From Rallus limicola (Eukaryota; Chordata; Aves; Gruiformes; Rallidae): a DNA stretch of 64,000 nt. The notes under the pieces were generated by a model. The model made no database searches. It was given only the letters and a program-made list of their open reading frames with translations, and was not told the DNA's origin. The position numbers and the translations under genes were made by a program. This document shows, in pieces, positions 24,413 to 34,080 of the stretch (the first letter of the stretch is position 1; every line of letters begins with the position of its first letter). The stretch lies in NCBI GenBank assembly GCA_022605955.1, contig JAKCOZ010000310.1:62001-126000 (forward strand). The letters run 5' to 3'.

Positions 24413-27400
24413 GCTCAGAAAGCACCGTAGGAGGTTCCAGGCATGTTCCCTCTTTCCAGGCAAAGGAAAAGGCTGAGAGCCAAAGTGACAGGGTCTGCTT
24501 GTGTGTCCTGTTAGGAGGTTTCAGACAAGCTATGCCTTTCAGTCCTAGCTTCTTTACTTTGGGAGTTATTGCTGGACGTTTAGCATGTTTTGAACTGCAG
24601 TCTGCTAGGGCCGAGAAAAGCACCGTAGGAGGTTCCAGGCATGTTCCCTCTTTCCAGGCAAAGGAAAAGGCTGAGAGCCAAAGTGACAGGGTCTGCTTGT
24701 GTGTCCTGTTAGGAGGTTTCAGACAAGCTATGCCTTTCAGTCCTAGCTTCTTTACTTTGGGAGTTATTGCTGGACGTTTAGCATGTTTTGAACTGCAGTC
24801 TGCTAGGGCCGAGAAAAGCACCGTAGGAGGTTCCAGGCATGTTCCCTCTTTCCAGGCAAAGGAAAAGGCTGAGAGCCAAAGTGACAGGGTCTGCTTGTGT
24901 GTCCTGTTATAAGGTTTCAGACAAGCTATGCCTTTCATGCCTAGCTTCTTTACTTTGGGAGTTATTGCTGGACGTTTAGCATGTTTTGAACTGCAGTCTG
25001 CTAGGGCCGAGAAAAGCACTGTAGGAGGTAGCAGGTATGTTCCTTCTTTCCAGGCAAAGGAAAAGGCTGAGAGCCAAAGTGACAGGGTCTGCTTGTGTGT
25101 CCTGTTAGGAGGTTTCAGACAAGCTATGCCTTTCAGTCCTAGCTTCTTGACTTTGGGAGTTATTGCTGGACGTTTAGCATGTTTTGAACTGCAGTCTGCT
25201 AGGGCCGAGAAAAGCACTGTAGGAGGTAGCAAGTATGTTCCCTCTTTCCATGCAAAGGAAAAGGCTGAGAGCCAAAGTGACAGGGTCTGCTTGTGTGTCC
25301 TGTTAGGAGGTTTCAGACAAGCTATGCCTTTCAGTCCTAGCTTCTTTACTTTGGGAGTTATTGCTGGACGTTTAGCATGTTTTGAACTGCAGTCTGCTAG
25401 GGCCGAGAAAAGCACCGTAGGAGGTTCCAGGCATGTTCCCTCTTTCCAGGCAAAGGAAAAGGCTGAGAGCCAAAGTGACAGGGTCTGCTTGTGTGTCCTG
25501 TTAGGAGGTTTCAGACAAGCTATGCCTTTATGTCCTAGCTTCTTGACTTTGGGAGTTATTGCTGGACGTTTAGCATGTTTTGAACTGCAGTCTGCTAGGG
25601 CCGAGAAAAGCACCGTAGGAGGTTCCAGGCATGTTCCCTCTTTCCAGGCAAAGGAAAAGGCTGAGAGCCAAAGTGACAGGGTCTGTTTGTGTGTCCTGTT
25701 AGGAGGTTTCAGACAAGCTATGCCTTTCAGTCCTAGCTTCTTTACTTTGGGAGTTATTGCTGGACGTTTAGCATGTTTTGAACTGCAGTCTGCTAGGGCC
25801 GAGAAAAGCACTGTAGGAGGTAGCAGGTATGTTCCTTCTTTCCAGGCAAAGGAAAAGGCTGAGAGCCAAAGTGACAGGGTCTGCTTGTGTGTCCTGTTAG
25901 GAGGTTTCAGACAAGCTATGCCTTTCATGCCTAGCTTCTTTACTTTGGGAGTTATTGCTGGACGTTTAGCATGTTTTGAACTGCAGTCTGCTAGGGCCGA
26001 GAAAAGCACCGTAGGAGGTTCCAGGCATGTTCCCTCTTTCCAGGCAAAGGAAAAGGCTGAGAGCCAAAGTGACAGGGTCTGCTTGTGTGTCCTGTTAGGA
26101 GGTTTCAGACAAGCTATGCCTTTCAGTCCTAGCTTCTTTACTTTGGGAGTTATTGCTGGACGTTTAGCATGTTTTGAACTGCAGTCTGCTAGGGCCGAGA
26201 AAAGCACCGTAGGAGGTTCCAGGCATGTTCCCTCTTTCCAGGCAAAGGAAAAGGCTGAGAGCCAAAGTGACAGGGTCTGCTTGTGTGTCCTGTTAGGAGG
26301 TTTCAGACAAGCTATGCCTTTCATGCCTAGCTTCTTTACTTTGGGAGTTATTGCTGGACGTTTAGCATGTTTTGAACTGCAGTCTGCTAGGGCCGAGAAA
26401 AGCACCGTAGGAGGTTCCAGGCATGTTCCCTCTTTCCAGGCAAAGGAAAAGGCTGAGAGCCAAAGTGACAGGGTCTGCTTGTGTGTCCTGTTAGGAGGTT
26501 TCAGACAAGCTATGCCTTTCATGCCTAGCTTCTTTACTTTGGGAGTTATTGCTGGACGTTTAGCATGTTTTGAACTGCAGTCTGCTAGGGCCGAGAAAAG
26601 CACCGTAGGAGGTTCCAGGCATGTTCCCTCTTTCCAGGCAAAGGAAAAGGCTGAGAGCCAAAGTGACAGGGTCTGCTTGTGTGTCCTGTTAGGAGGTTTC
26701 AGACAAGCTATGCCTTTCATGCCTAGCTTCTTTACTTTGGGAGTTATTGCTGGACGTTTAGCATGTTTTGAACTGCAGTCTGCTAGGGCCGAGAAAAGCA
26801 CCGTAGGAGGTTCCAGGCATGTTCCCTCTTTCCAGGCAAAGGAAAAGGCTGAGAGCCAAAGTGACAGGGTCTGCTTGTGTGTCCTGTTAGGAGGTTTCAG
26901 ACAAGCTATGCCTTTCAGTCCTAGCTTCTTTACTTTGGGAGTTATTGCTGGACGTTTAGCATGTTTTGAACTGCAGTCTGCTAGGGCCGAGAAAAGCACT
27001 GTAGGAGGTAGCAGGTATGTTCCTTCTTTCCAGGCAAAGGAAAAGGCGGAGAGCCAAAGTTACAGGGTCTGCTTGTGTGTCCTGTTAGGAGGTTTCAGAC
27101 AAGCTATGCCTTTCATGCCTAGCTTCTTTACTTTGGGAGTTATTGCTGGACGTTTAGCATGTTTTGAACTGCAGTCTGCTAGGGCCGAGAAAAGCACCGT
27201 AGGAGGTTCCAGGCATGTTCCCTCTTTCCAGGCAAAGGAAAAGGCTGAGAGCCAAAGTGACAGGGTCTGCTTGTGTGTCCTGTTAGGAGGTTTCAGACAA
27301 GCTATGCCTTTCAGTCCTAGCTTCTTTACTTTGGGAGTTATTGCTGGACGTTTAGCATGTTTTGAACTGCAGTCTGCTAGGGCCGAGAAAAGCACTGTAG

Positions 27401-27777
27401 GAGGTAGCAGGTATGTTCCTTCTTTCCAGGTAAAGGAAAAGGCTGAGAGCCAAAGTGACAGGGTCTGCTTGTGTGTCCTGTTAGGAGGTTTCAGACAAGC
27501 TATGCCTTTCAGTCCTAGCTTCTTTATTTTGGGAGTTATTGCTGGACGTTTAGCAAGTTTTGAACTGCAGTCTGCTAGGGCCGAGAAAAGCACCGTAGGA
27601 GGTTCCAGGCATGTTCCCTCTTTCCAGGCAAAGGAAAAGGCTGAGAGCCAAAGTGACAGGGTCTGCTTGTGTGTCCTGTTAGGAGGTTTCAGACAAGCTA
27701 TGCCTTTCAGTCCTAGCTTCTTTACTTTGGGAGTTATTGCTGGACGTTTAGCATGTTTTGAACTGCAGTCTGCTAGG
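24413..27777 (+). repeat. HOR copy 4: 17 monomers, 3365 bp
   Basis: It is bounded by the marker at 24413 and 27778 (17 x 198 minus 1). Order is A, A with TAA (24912), B, cttgact-B with ggtagcaagtatg, A, cctttatgtcc, B, A, A, A, A, A, agttac-B (27061), A, caggtaaag-B, tttatttt/gcaagtttt, marker. It shares the gcaagtatg change with copy 2 but keeps the two terminal units copy 2 lost. The class A unit between the first class B and cttgact-B is missing. Confidence 0.9.
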
Positions 27778-29298
27778 GCTCAGAAAGCACCGTAGGAGGT
27801 TCCAGGCATGTTCCCTCTTTCCAGGCAAAGGAAAAGGCTGAGAGCCAAAGTGACAGGGTCTGCTTGTGTGTCCTGTTAGGAGGTTTCAGACAAGCTATGC
27901 CTTTCAGTCCTAGCTTCTTGACTTTGGGAGTTATTGCTGGACGTTTAGCATGTTTTGAACTGCAGTCTGCTAGGGCCGAGAAAAGCACCGTAGGAGGTTC
28001 CAGGCATGTTCCCTCTTTCCAGGCAAAGGAAAAGGCTGAGAGCCAAAGTGACAGGGTCTGCTTGTGTGTCCTGTTAGGAGGTTTCAGACAAGCTATGCCT
28101 TTCATGCCTAGCTTCTTTACTTTGGGAGTTATTGCTGGACGTTTAGCATGTTTTGAACTGCAGTCTGCTAGGGTCGAGAAAAGCACTGTAGGAGGTAGCA
28201 GGTATGTTCCTTCTTTCCAGGCAAAGGAAAAGGCTGAGAGCCAAAGTGACAGGGTCTGCTTGTGTGTCCTGTTAGGAGGTTTCAGACAAGCTATGCCTTT
28301 CATGCCTAGCTTCTTTACTTTGGGAGTTATTGCAGGACGTTTAGCATGTTTTGAACTGCAGTCTGCTAGGGCCGAGAAAAGCACCGTAGGAGGTTCCAGG
28401 CATGTTCCCTCTTTCCAGGCAAAGGAAAAGGCTGAGAGCCAAAGTGACAGGGTCTGCTTGTGTGTCCTGTTAGGAGGTTTCAGACAAGCTATGCCTTTCA
28501 TGCCTAGCTTCTTTACTTTGGGAGTTATTGCTGGACGTTTAGCATGTTTTGAACTGCAGTCTGCTAGGGCCGAGAAAAGCACTGTAGGAGGTAGCAGGTA
28601 TGTTCCTTCTTTCCAGGCAAAGGAAAAGGCTGAGAGCCAAAGTGACAGGGTCTGCTTGTGTGTCCTGTTAGGAGGTTTCAGACAAGCTATGCCTTTCATG
28701 CCTAGCTTCTTTACTTTGGGAGTTATTGCTGGACGTTTAGCAAGTTTTGAACTGCAGTCTGCTAGGGCCGAGAAAAGCACCGTAGGAGGTTCCAGGCATG
28801 TTCCCTCTTTCCAGGCAAAGGAAAAGGCTGAGAGCCAAAGTGACAGGGTCTGCTTGTGTGTCCTGTTACGAGGTTTTAGACAAGCTATGCCTTTCATGCC
28901 TAGCTTCTTTACTTTGGGAGTTATTGCTGGACGTTTAGCATGTTTTGAACTGCAGTCTGCTAGGGCCGAGAAAAGCACTGTAGGAGGTAGCAGGTATGTT
29001 CCTTCTTTCCAGGCAAAGGAAAAGGCTGAGAGCCAAAGTGACAGGGTCTGCTTGTGTGTCCTGTTAGGAGGTTTCAGACAAGCTATGCCTTTCAGTCCTA
29101 GCTTCTTTACTTTGGGAGTTATTGATGGACGTTTAGCATGTTTTGAACTGCAGTCTGCTAGGGTCGAGAAAAGCACCGTAGGAGGTTCCAGGCATGTTCC
29201 CTCTTTCCAGGCAAAGGAAAAGGCTGAGAGCCAAAGTGACAGGGTCTGCTTGTGTGTCCTGTTAGGAGGTTTCAGACAAGCTATGCCTTTCAGTCCTA
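27778..29298 (+). repeat. Non-HOR monomers between the last HOR and the inversion, alternating A and B
   Basis: After the last deletion marker the HOR stops. The units are A (cttgact), B (gggtcgag, about 28172), A (ttgcaggacg), B, A (gcaagtttt), B (preceded by gttacgaggttttag, about 28868), A (ttgatggacg and gggtcgag, about 29122-29165). This is an A-B alternation like that at 2.4-3.4 kb. The unit variants are mostly private, so this stretch was not included in recent HOR spread. Confidence 0.8.
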
Positions 29299-29328
29299 GC
29301 TTCTTTACTTTGGGAGTTATTGCTGGAC

Positions 29329-29428
29329 GTTTAGCATGTTTTGAACTGCAGTCTGCTAGGGCCGAGAAAAGAACCTCCTACGGTGCTTTTCTCGGCCCTA
29401 GCAGACTGCAGTTCAAAACATGCTAAAC
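29329..29428. repeat. Palindromic inversion junction: 43-bp arms, 14-bp spacer
   Basis: Left arm 29329-29371 (from gtttagcatg to gagaaaag) and right arm 29386-29428 (from cttttctcgg to atgctaaac) are perfect reverse complements over 43 bp. They enclose the spacer aacctcctacggtg. This is where array orientation flips. The switch is head-to-head within the same part of the monomer: the left unit stops after ggccgagaaaag and the inverted unit begins at aacctcc, with at most one shared base (g at 29371). Symmetry ends after 43 bp. Such a structure can form a hairpin or cruciform. It could be a genuine inversion or a foldback joining artefact; distinct sequence on the two sides beyond the arms favours a real, old junction. 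Confidence 0.93.
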
Positions 29429-29445
29429 ATGCTTGGAAGCTCCTA
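29372..29445 (-). repeat. Truncated inverted monomer stub with a second breakpoint
   Basis: Only 57 bp of inverted monomer (29372-29428) follow the palindrome spacer start before the sequence jumps from catgctaaac to atgcttggaagctcc. Compared with an intact unit, 133 bp are missing, so successive cggtg elements are 65 bp apart (29381 and 29446) instead of 198. The two sides share aac at the join, about 3 bp of microhomology. The next unit (cggtg 29446 to 29643) is 197 bp through loss of one a near 29480. Three lesions within 110 bp suggest a single complex repair event. Confidence 0.9.
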
Positions 29446-29839
29446 CGGTGCTTTTCTCGGCCCTAGCAGACTGCAGTTCAAACATGCTAAACGTCCAGCA
29501 ATATCTCCCAAAGTAAAGAAGCTAGGACTGAAAGGCATAGCTTGTCTGAAACCTCCTAACAGGACACACAAGCAGACCCTGTCACTTTGGCTCTCAGCCT
29601 TTTCCTTTGCATGGAAAGAGGGAACATGCCTGGAACCTCCTACGGTGCTTTTCTCGGCCCTAGCAGACTGCAGTTCAAAACATGCTAAACGTCCAGCAAT
29701 ATCTCCCAAAGTAAAGAAGCTAGGACTGAAAGGCATAGCTTGTCTGAAACCTCCTAACAGGACACACAAGCAGACCCTGTCACTTTGGCTCTCAGCCTTT
29801 TCCTTTGCCTGGAAAGAGGGAACATGCCTGGAACCTCCT
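29446..29839 (-). repeat. Two junction-adjacent monomers with the private atatctccc variant
   Basis: The first two inverted units read cagcaatatctccc (about 29497 and 29694) where the rest of block R has cagcaataactccc. The first also has tttgcatgg. I find the atatctccc form nowhere else. It marks a small local duplication next to the inversion and gives a unique sequence tag for the junction. Confidence 0.85.
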
Positions 29840-31410
29840 ACGGTGCTTTTCTCGGCCCTAGCAGACTGCAGTTCAAAACATGCTAAACGTCCAGCAATAA
29901 CTCCCAAAGTAAAGAAGCTAGGCATGAAAGGCATAGCTTGTCTGAAACCTCCTAACAGGACACACAAGCAGACCCTGTCACTTTGGCTCTCAGCCTTTTC
30001 CTTTGCCTGGAAAGAGGGAACATGCCTGGAACCTCCTACGGTGCTTTTCTCGGCCCTAGCAGACTGCAGTTCAAAACATGCTAAACGTCCAGCAATAACT
30101 CCCAAAGTAAAGAAGCTAGGCATGAAAGGCATAGCTTGTCTGAAACCTCCTAACAGGACACACAAGCAGACCCTGTCACTTTGGCTCTCAGCCTTTTCCT
30201 TTACCTGGAAAGAAGGAACATACCTGCTACCTCCTACGGTGCTTTTCTCGGCCCTAGCAGACTGCAGTTCAAAACATGCTAAACGTCCAGCAATAACTCC
30301 CAAAGTAAAGAAGCTAGGCATGAAAGGCATAGCTTGTCTGAAACCTCCTAACAGGACACACAAGCAGACCCTGTCACTTTGGCTCTCAGCCTTTTCCTTT
30401 GCCTGGAAAGAGGGAACATGCCTGGAACCTCCTACGGTGCTTTTCTCGGCCCTAGCAGACTGCAGTTCAAAACATGCTAAACGTCCAGCAATAACTCCCA
30501 AAGTAAAGAAGCTAGGCATGAAAGGCATAGCTTGTCTGAAACCTCCTAACAGGACACACAAGCAGACCCTGTCACTTTGGCTCTCAGCCTTTTCCTTTGC
30601 CTGGAAAGAAGGAACATACCTGCTACCTCCTACGGTGCTTTTCTCGGCCCTAGCAGACTGCAGTTCAAAACATGCTAAACGTCCAGCAATAACTCCCAAA
30701 GTAAAGAAGCTAGGCATGAAAGGCATAGCTTGTCTGAAACCTCCTAACAGGACACACAAGCAGACCCTGTCACTTTGGCTCTCAGCCTTTTCCTTTGCCT
30801 GGAAAGAAGGAACATACCTGCTACCTCCTACAGTGCTTTTCTCGGCCCTAGCAGACTGCAGTTCAAAACATGCTAAACGTCCAGCAATAACTCCCAAAGT
30901 AAAGAAGCTAGGCATGAAAGGCATAGCTTGTCTGAAACCTCCTAACAGGACACACAAGCAGACCCTGTCACTTTGGCTCTCAGCCTTTTCCTTTGCCTGG
31001 AAAGAGGGAACATGCCTGGAACCTCCTACGGTGCTTTTCTCGGCCCTAGCAGACTGCAGTTCAAAACATGCTAAACGTCCAGCAATAACTCCCAAAGTAA
31101 AGAAGCTAGGCATGAAAGGCATAGCTTGTCTGAAACCTCCTAACAGGACACACAAGCAGACCCTGTCACTTTGGCTCTCAGCCTTTTCCTTTGCCTGGAA
31201 AGAGGGAACATGCCTGGAACCTCCTACGGTGCTTTTCTCGGCCCTAGCAGACTGCAGTTCAAAACATGCTAAACGTCCAGCAATAACTCCCAAAGTAAAG
31301 AAGCTAGGCATGAAAGGCATAGCTTGTCTGAAACCTCCTAACAGGACACACAAGCAGACCCTGTCACTTTGGCTCTCAGCCTTTTCCTTTGCCTGGAAAG
31401 AGGGAACATG

Positions 31411-32202
31411 CCTGGAAGCTCCTACGGTGCTTTTCTCGGCCCTAGCAGACTGCAGTTCAAAACATGCTAAACGTCCAGCAATAACTCCCAAAGTAAAGAA
31501 GCTAGGCATGAAAGGCATAGCTTGTCTGAAACCTCCTAACAGGACACACAAGCAGACCCTGTCACTTTGGCTCTCAGCCTTTTCCTTTTCCTGGAAAGAA
31601 GGAACATACCTGCTACCTCCTACGGTGCTTTTCTCGGCCCTAGCAGACTGCAGTTCAAAACATGCTAAACGTCCAGCAATAACTCCCAAAGTAAAGAAGC
31701 TAGGACTGAAAGGCATAGCTTGTCTGAAACCTCCTAACAGGACACACAAGCAGACCCTGTCACTTTGGCTCTCAGCCTTTTCCTTTGCCTGGAAAGAGGG
31801 AACATGCCTGGAAGCTCCTACGGTGCTTTTCTCGGCCCTAGCAGACTGCAGTTCAAAACATGCTAAACGTCCAGCAATAACTCCCAAAGTAAAGAAGCTA
31901 GGCATGAAAGGCATAGCTTGTCTGAAACCTCCTAACAGGACACACAAGCAGACCCTGTCACTTTGGCTCTCAGCCTTTTCCTTTTCCTGGAAAGAAGGAA
32001 CATACCTGCTACCTCCTACGGTGCTTTTCTCGGCCCTAGCAGACTGCAGTTCAAAACATGCTAAACGTCCAGCAATAACTCCCAAAGTAAAGAAGCTAGG
32101 ACTGAAAGGCATAGCTTGTCTGAAACCTCCTAACAGGACACACAAGCAGACCCTGTCACTTTGGCTCTCAGCCTTTTCCTTTGCCTGGAAAGAGGGAACA
32201 TG
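31411..32202 (-). repeat. Dimer duplication (lag 396 bp)
   Basis: The pair made of a ggaagctcc unit and a ccttttcctggaaag class B unit occurs twice in succession (31411-31806 and 31807-32202). The ccttttcctgg variant is found only in these two units. The difference I can see between the copies is catgaaagg against actgaaagg in a neighbouring unit. Confidence 0.82.
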
Positions 32203-32399
32203 CCTGGAACCTCCTACGGTGCTTTTCTCGGCCCTAGCAGACTGCAGTTCAAAACATGCTAAACGTCCAGCAATAACTCCCAAAGTAAAGAAGCTAGGAC
32301 TGAAAGGCATAGCTTGTCTGAAACCTCCTAACAGGACACACAAGCAGACCCTGTCACTTTGGCTCTCAGCCTTTTCCTTTGCCTGGAAAGAAGGAACAT

Positions 32400-34080
32400 A
32401 CCTGCTACCTCCTACAGTGCTTTTCTCGGCCCTAGCAGACTGCAGTTCAAAACATGCTAAACGTCCAGCAATAACTCCCAAAGTAAAGAAGCTAGGCATG
32501 AAAGGCATAGCTTGTCTGAAACCTCCTAACAGGACACACAAGCAGACCCTGTCACTTTGGCTCTCAGCCTTTTCCTTTGCCTGGAAAGAGGGAACATGCC
32601 TGGAAGCTCCTACGGTGCTTTTCTCGGCCCTAGCAGACTGCAGTTCAAAACATGCTAAACGTCCAGCAATAACTCCCAAAGTAAAGAAGATAGGACTGAA
32701 AGGCATAGCTTGTCTGAAACCTCCTAACAGGACACACAAGCAGACCCTGTCACTTTGGCTCTCAGCCTTTTCCTTTGCCTGGAAAGAAGGAACATACCTG
32801 CTACCTCCTACAGTGCTTTTCTCGGCCCTAGCAGACTGCAGTTCAAAACATGCTAAACGTCCAGCAATAACTCCCAAAGTAAAGAAGCTAGGCATGAAAG
32901 GCATAGCTTGTCTGAAACCTCCTAACAGGACACACAAGCAGACCCTGTCACTTTGGCTCTCAGCCTTTCCCTTTGCCTGGAAAGAAGGAACATACGTGCT
33001 ACCTCCTACAGAGCTTTTCTCGGCCCTAGCAGACTGCAGTTCAAAACATGCTAAACGTCCAGCAATAACTCCCAAAGTAAAGAAGCTAGGCATGAAAGGC
33101 ATAGCTTGTCTGAAACCTCCTAACAGGACACACAAGCAGACCCTGTCACTTTGGCTCTCAGCCTTTTCCTTTGCCTGGAAAGAGGGAACATGCCTGGAAC
33201 CTCCTACGGTGCTTTTCTCGGCCCTAGCAGACTGCAGTTCAAAACATGCTAAACGTCCAGCAATAACTCCCAAAGTAAAGAAGCTAGGACTGAAAGGCAT
33301 AGCTTGTCTGAAACCTCCTAACAGGACACACAAGCAGACCCTGTCACTTTGGCTCTCAGCCTTTTCCTTTGCCTGGAAAGAGGGAACATGCCTGGAACCT
33401 CCTACGGTGCTTTTCTCGGCCCTAGCAGACTGCAGTTCAAAACATGCTAAACGTCCAGCAATAACTCCCAAAGTAAAGAAGCTAGGACTGAAAGGCATAG
33501 CTTGTCTGAAACCTCCTAACAGGACACACAAGCAGACCCTGTCACTTTGGCTCTCAGCCTTTTCCTTTGCCTGGAAAGAGGGAACATACCTGCTACCTCC
33601 TACGGTGCTTTTCTCGGCCCTAGCAGACTGCAGTTCAAAACATGCTAAACGTCCAGCAATAACTCCCAAAGTAAAGAAGCTAGGCATGAAAGGCATAGCT
33701 TGTCTGAAACCTCCTAACAGGACACACAAGCAGACCCTGTCACTTTGGCTCTCAGCCTTTTCCTTTGCCTGGAAAGAAGGAACATACCTGCTACCTCCTA
33801 CAGTGCTTTTCTCGGCCCTAGCAGACTGCAGTTCAAAACATGCTAAACGTCCAGCAATAACTCCCAAAGTAAAGAAGCTAGGCATGAAAGGCATAGCTTG
33901 TCTGAAACCTCCTAACAGGACACACAAGCAGACCCTGTCACTTTGGCTCTCAGCCTTTCCCTTTGCCTGGAAAGAAGGAACATACCTGCTACCTCCTACA
34001 GAGCTTTTCTCGGCCCTAGCAGACTGCAGTTCAAAACATGCTAAACGTCCAGCAATAACTCCCAAAGTAAAGAAGCTAGG
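32400..34080 (-). repeat. Region with a five-monomer tandem duplication (lag 990 bp)
   Basis: The rare variants cagcctttccctttgcc (32961 and 33951) and ctacagagctttt (about 33006 and 33996) recur exactly 990 bp (5 x 198) apart. Between the copies the class A/B assignment of some units differs, so conversion or later substitution followed the duplication. Confidence 0.8.

Larger units (their letters stand above)
1..29371 (+). repeat. Satellite array block L: 198-bp monomer, forward orientation, 148 full units plus 73 bp
   Basis: The motif GCTTCTTTAC recurs every 198 bp (for example at 198, 396, 594 and 2178). From position 1 to the last start at 29299 there are 29298 bp. Adding back six 1-bp deletions (one near 193, five in the HOR marker units) gives 29304, which is exactly 148 x 198. 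The window begins inside the array, so its true left edge is not seen. No unique sequence interrupts the block. Strand is a convention: plus means the orientation of this block. Units fall into two main classes (A and B, described at 2178 and 2376) with further position-specific variants that define higher-order structure. Both the left 3.5 kb and the 1.6 kb next to the inversion lie outside the regular HORs. Satellite identity is certain; family name and host are unknown to me. Confidence 0.98.

Noticed and set aside
29329..29428. Palindrome as a rho-independent terminator or a mobile-element terminal inverted repeat
   Set aside because: The arms are ordinary satellite sequence in opposite orientation. 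There is no T-tract, no target-site duplication and no element between or outside them.
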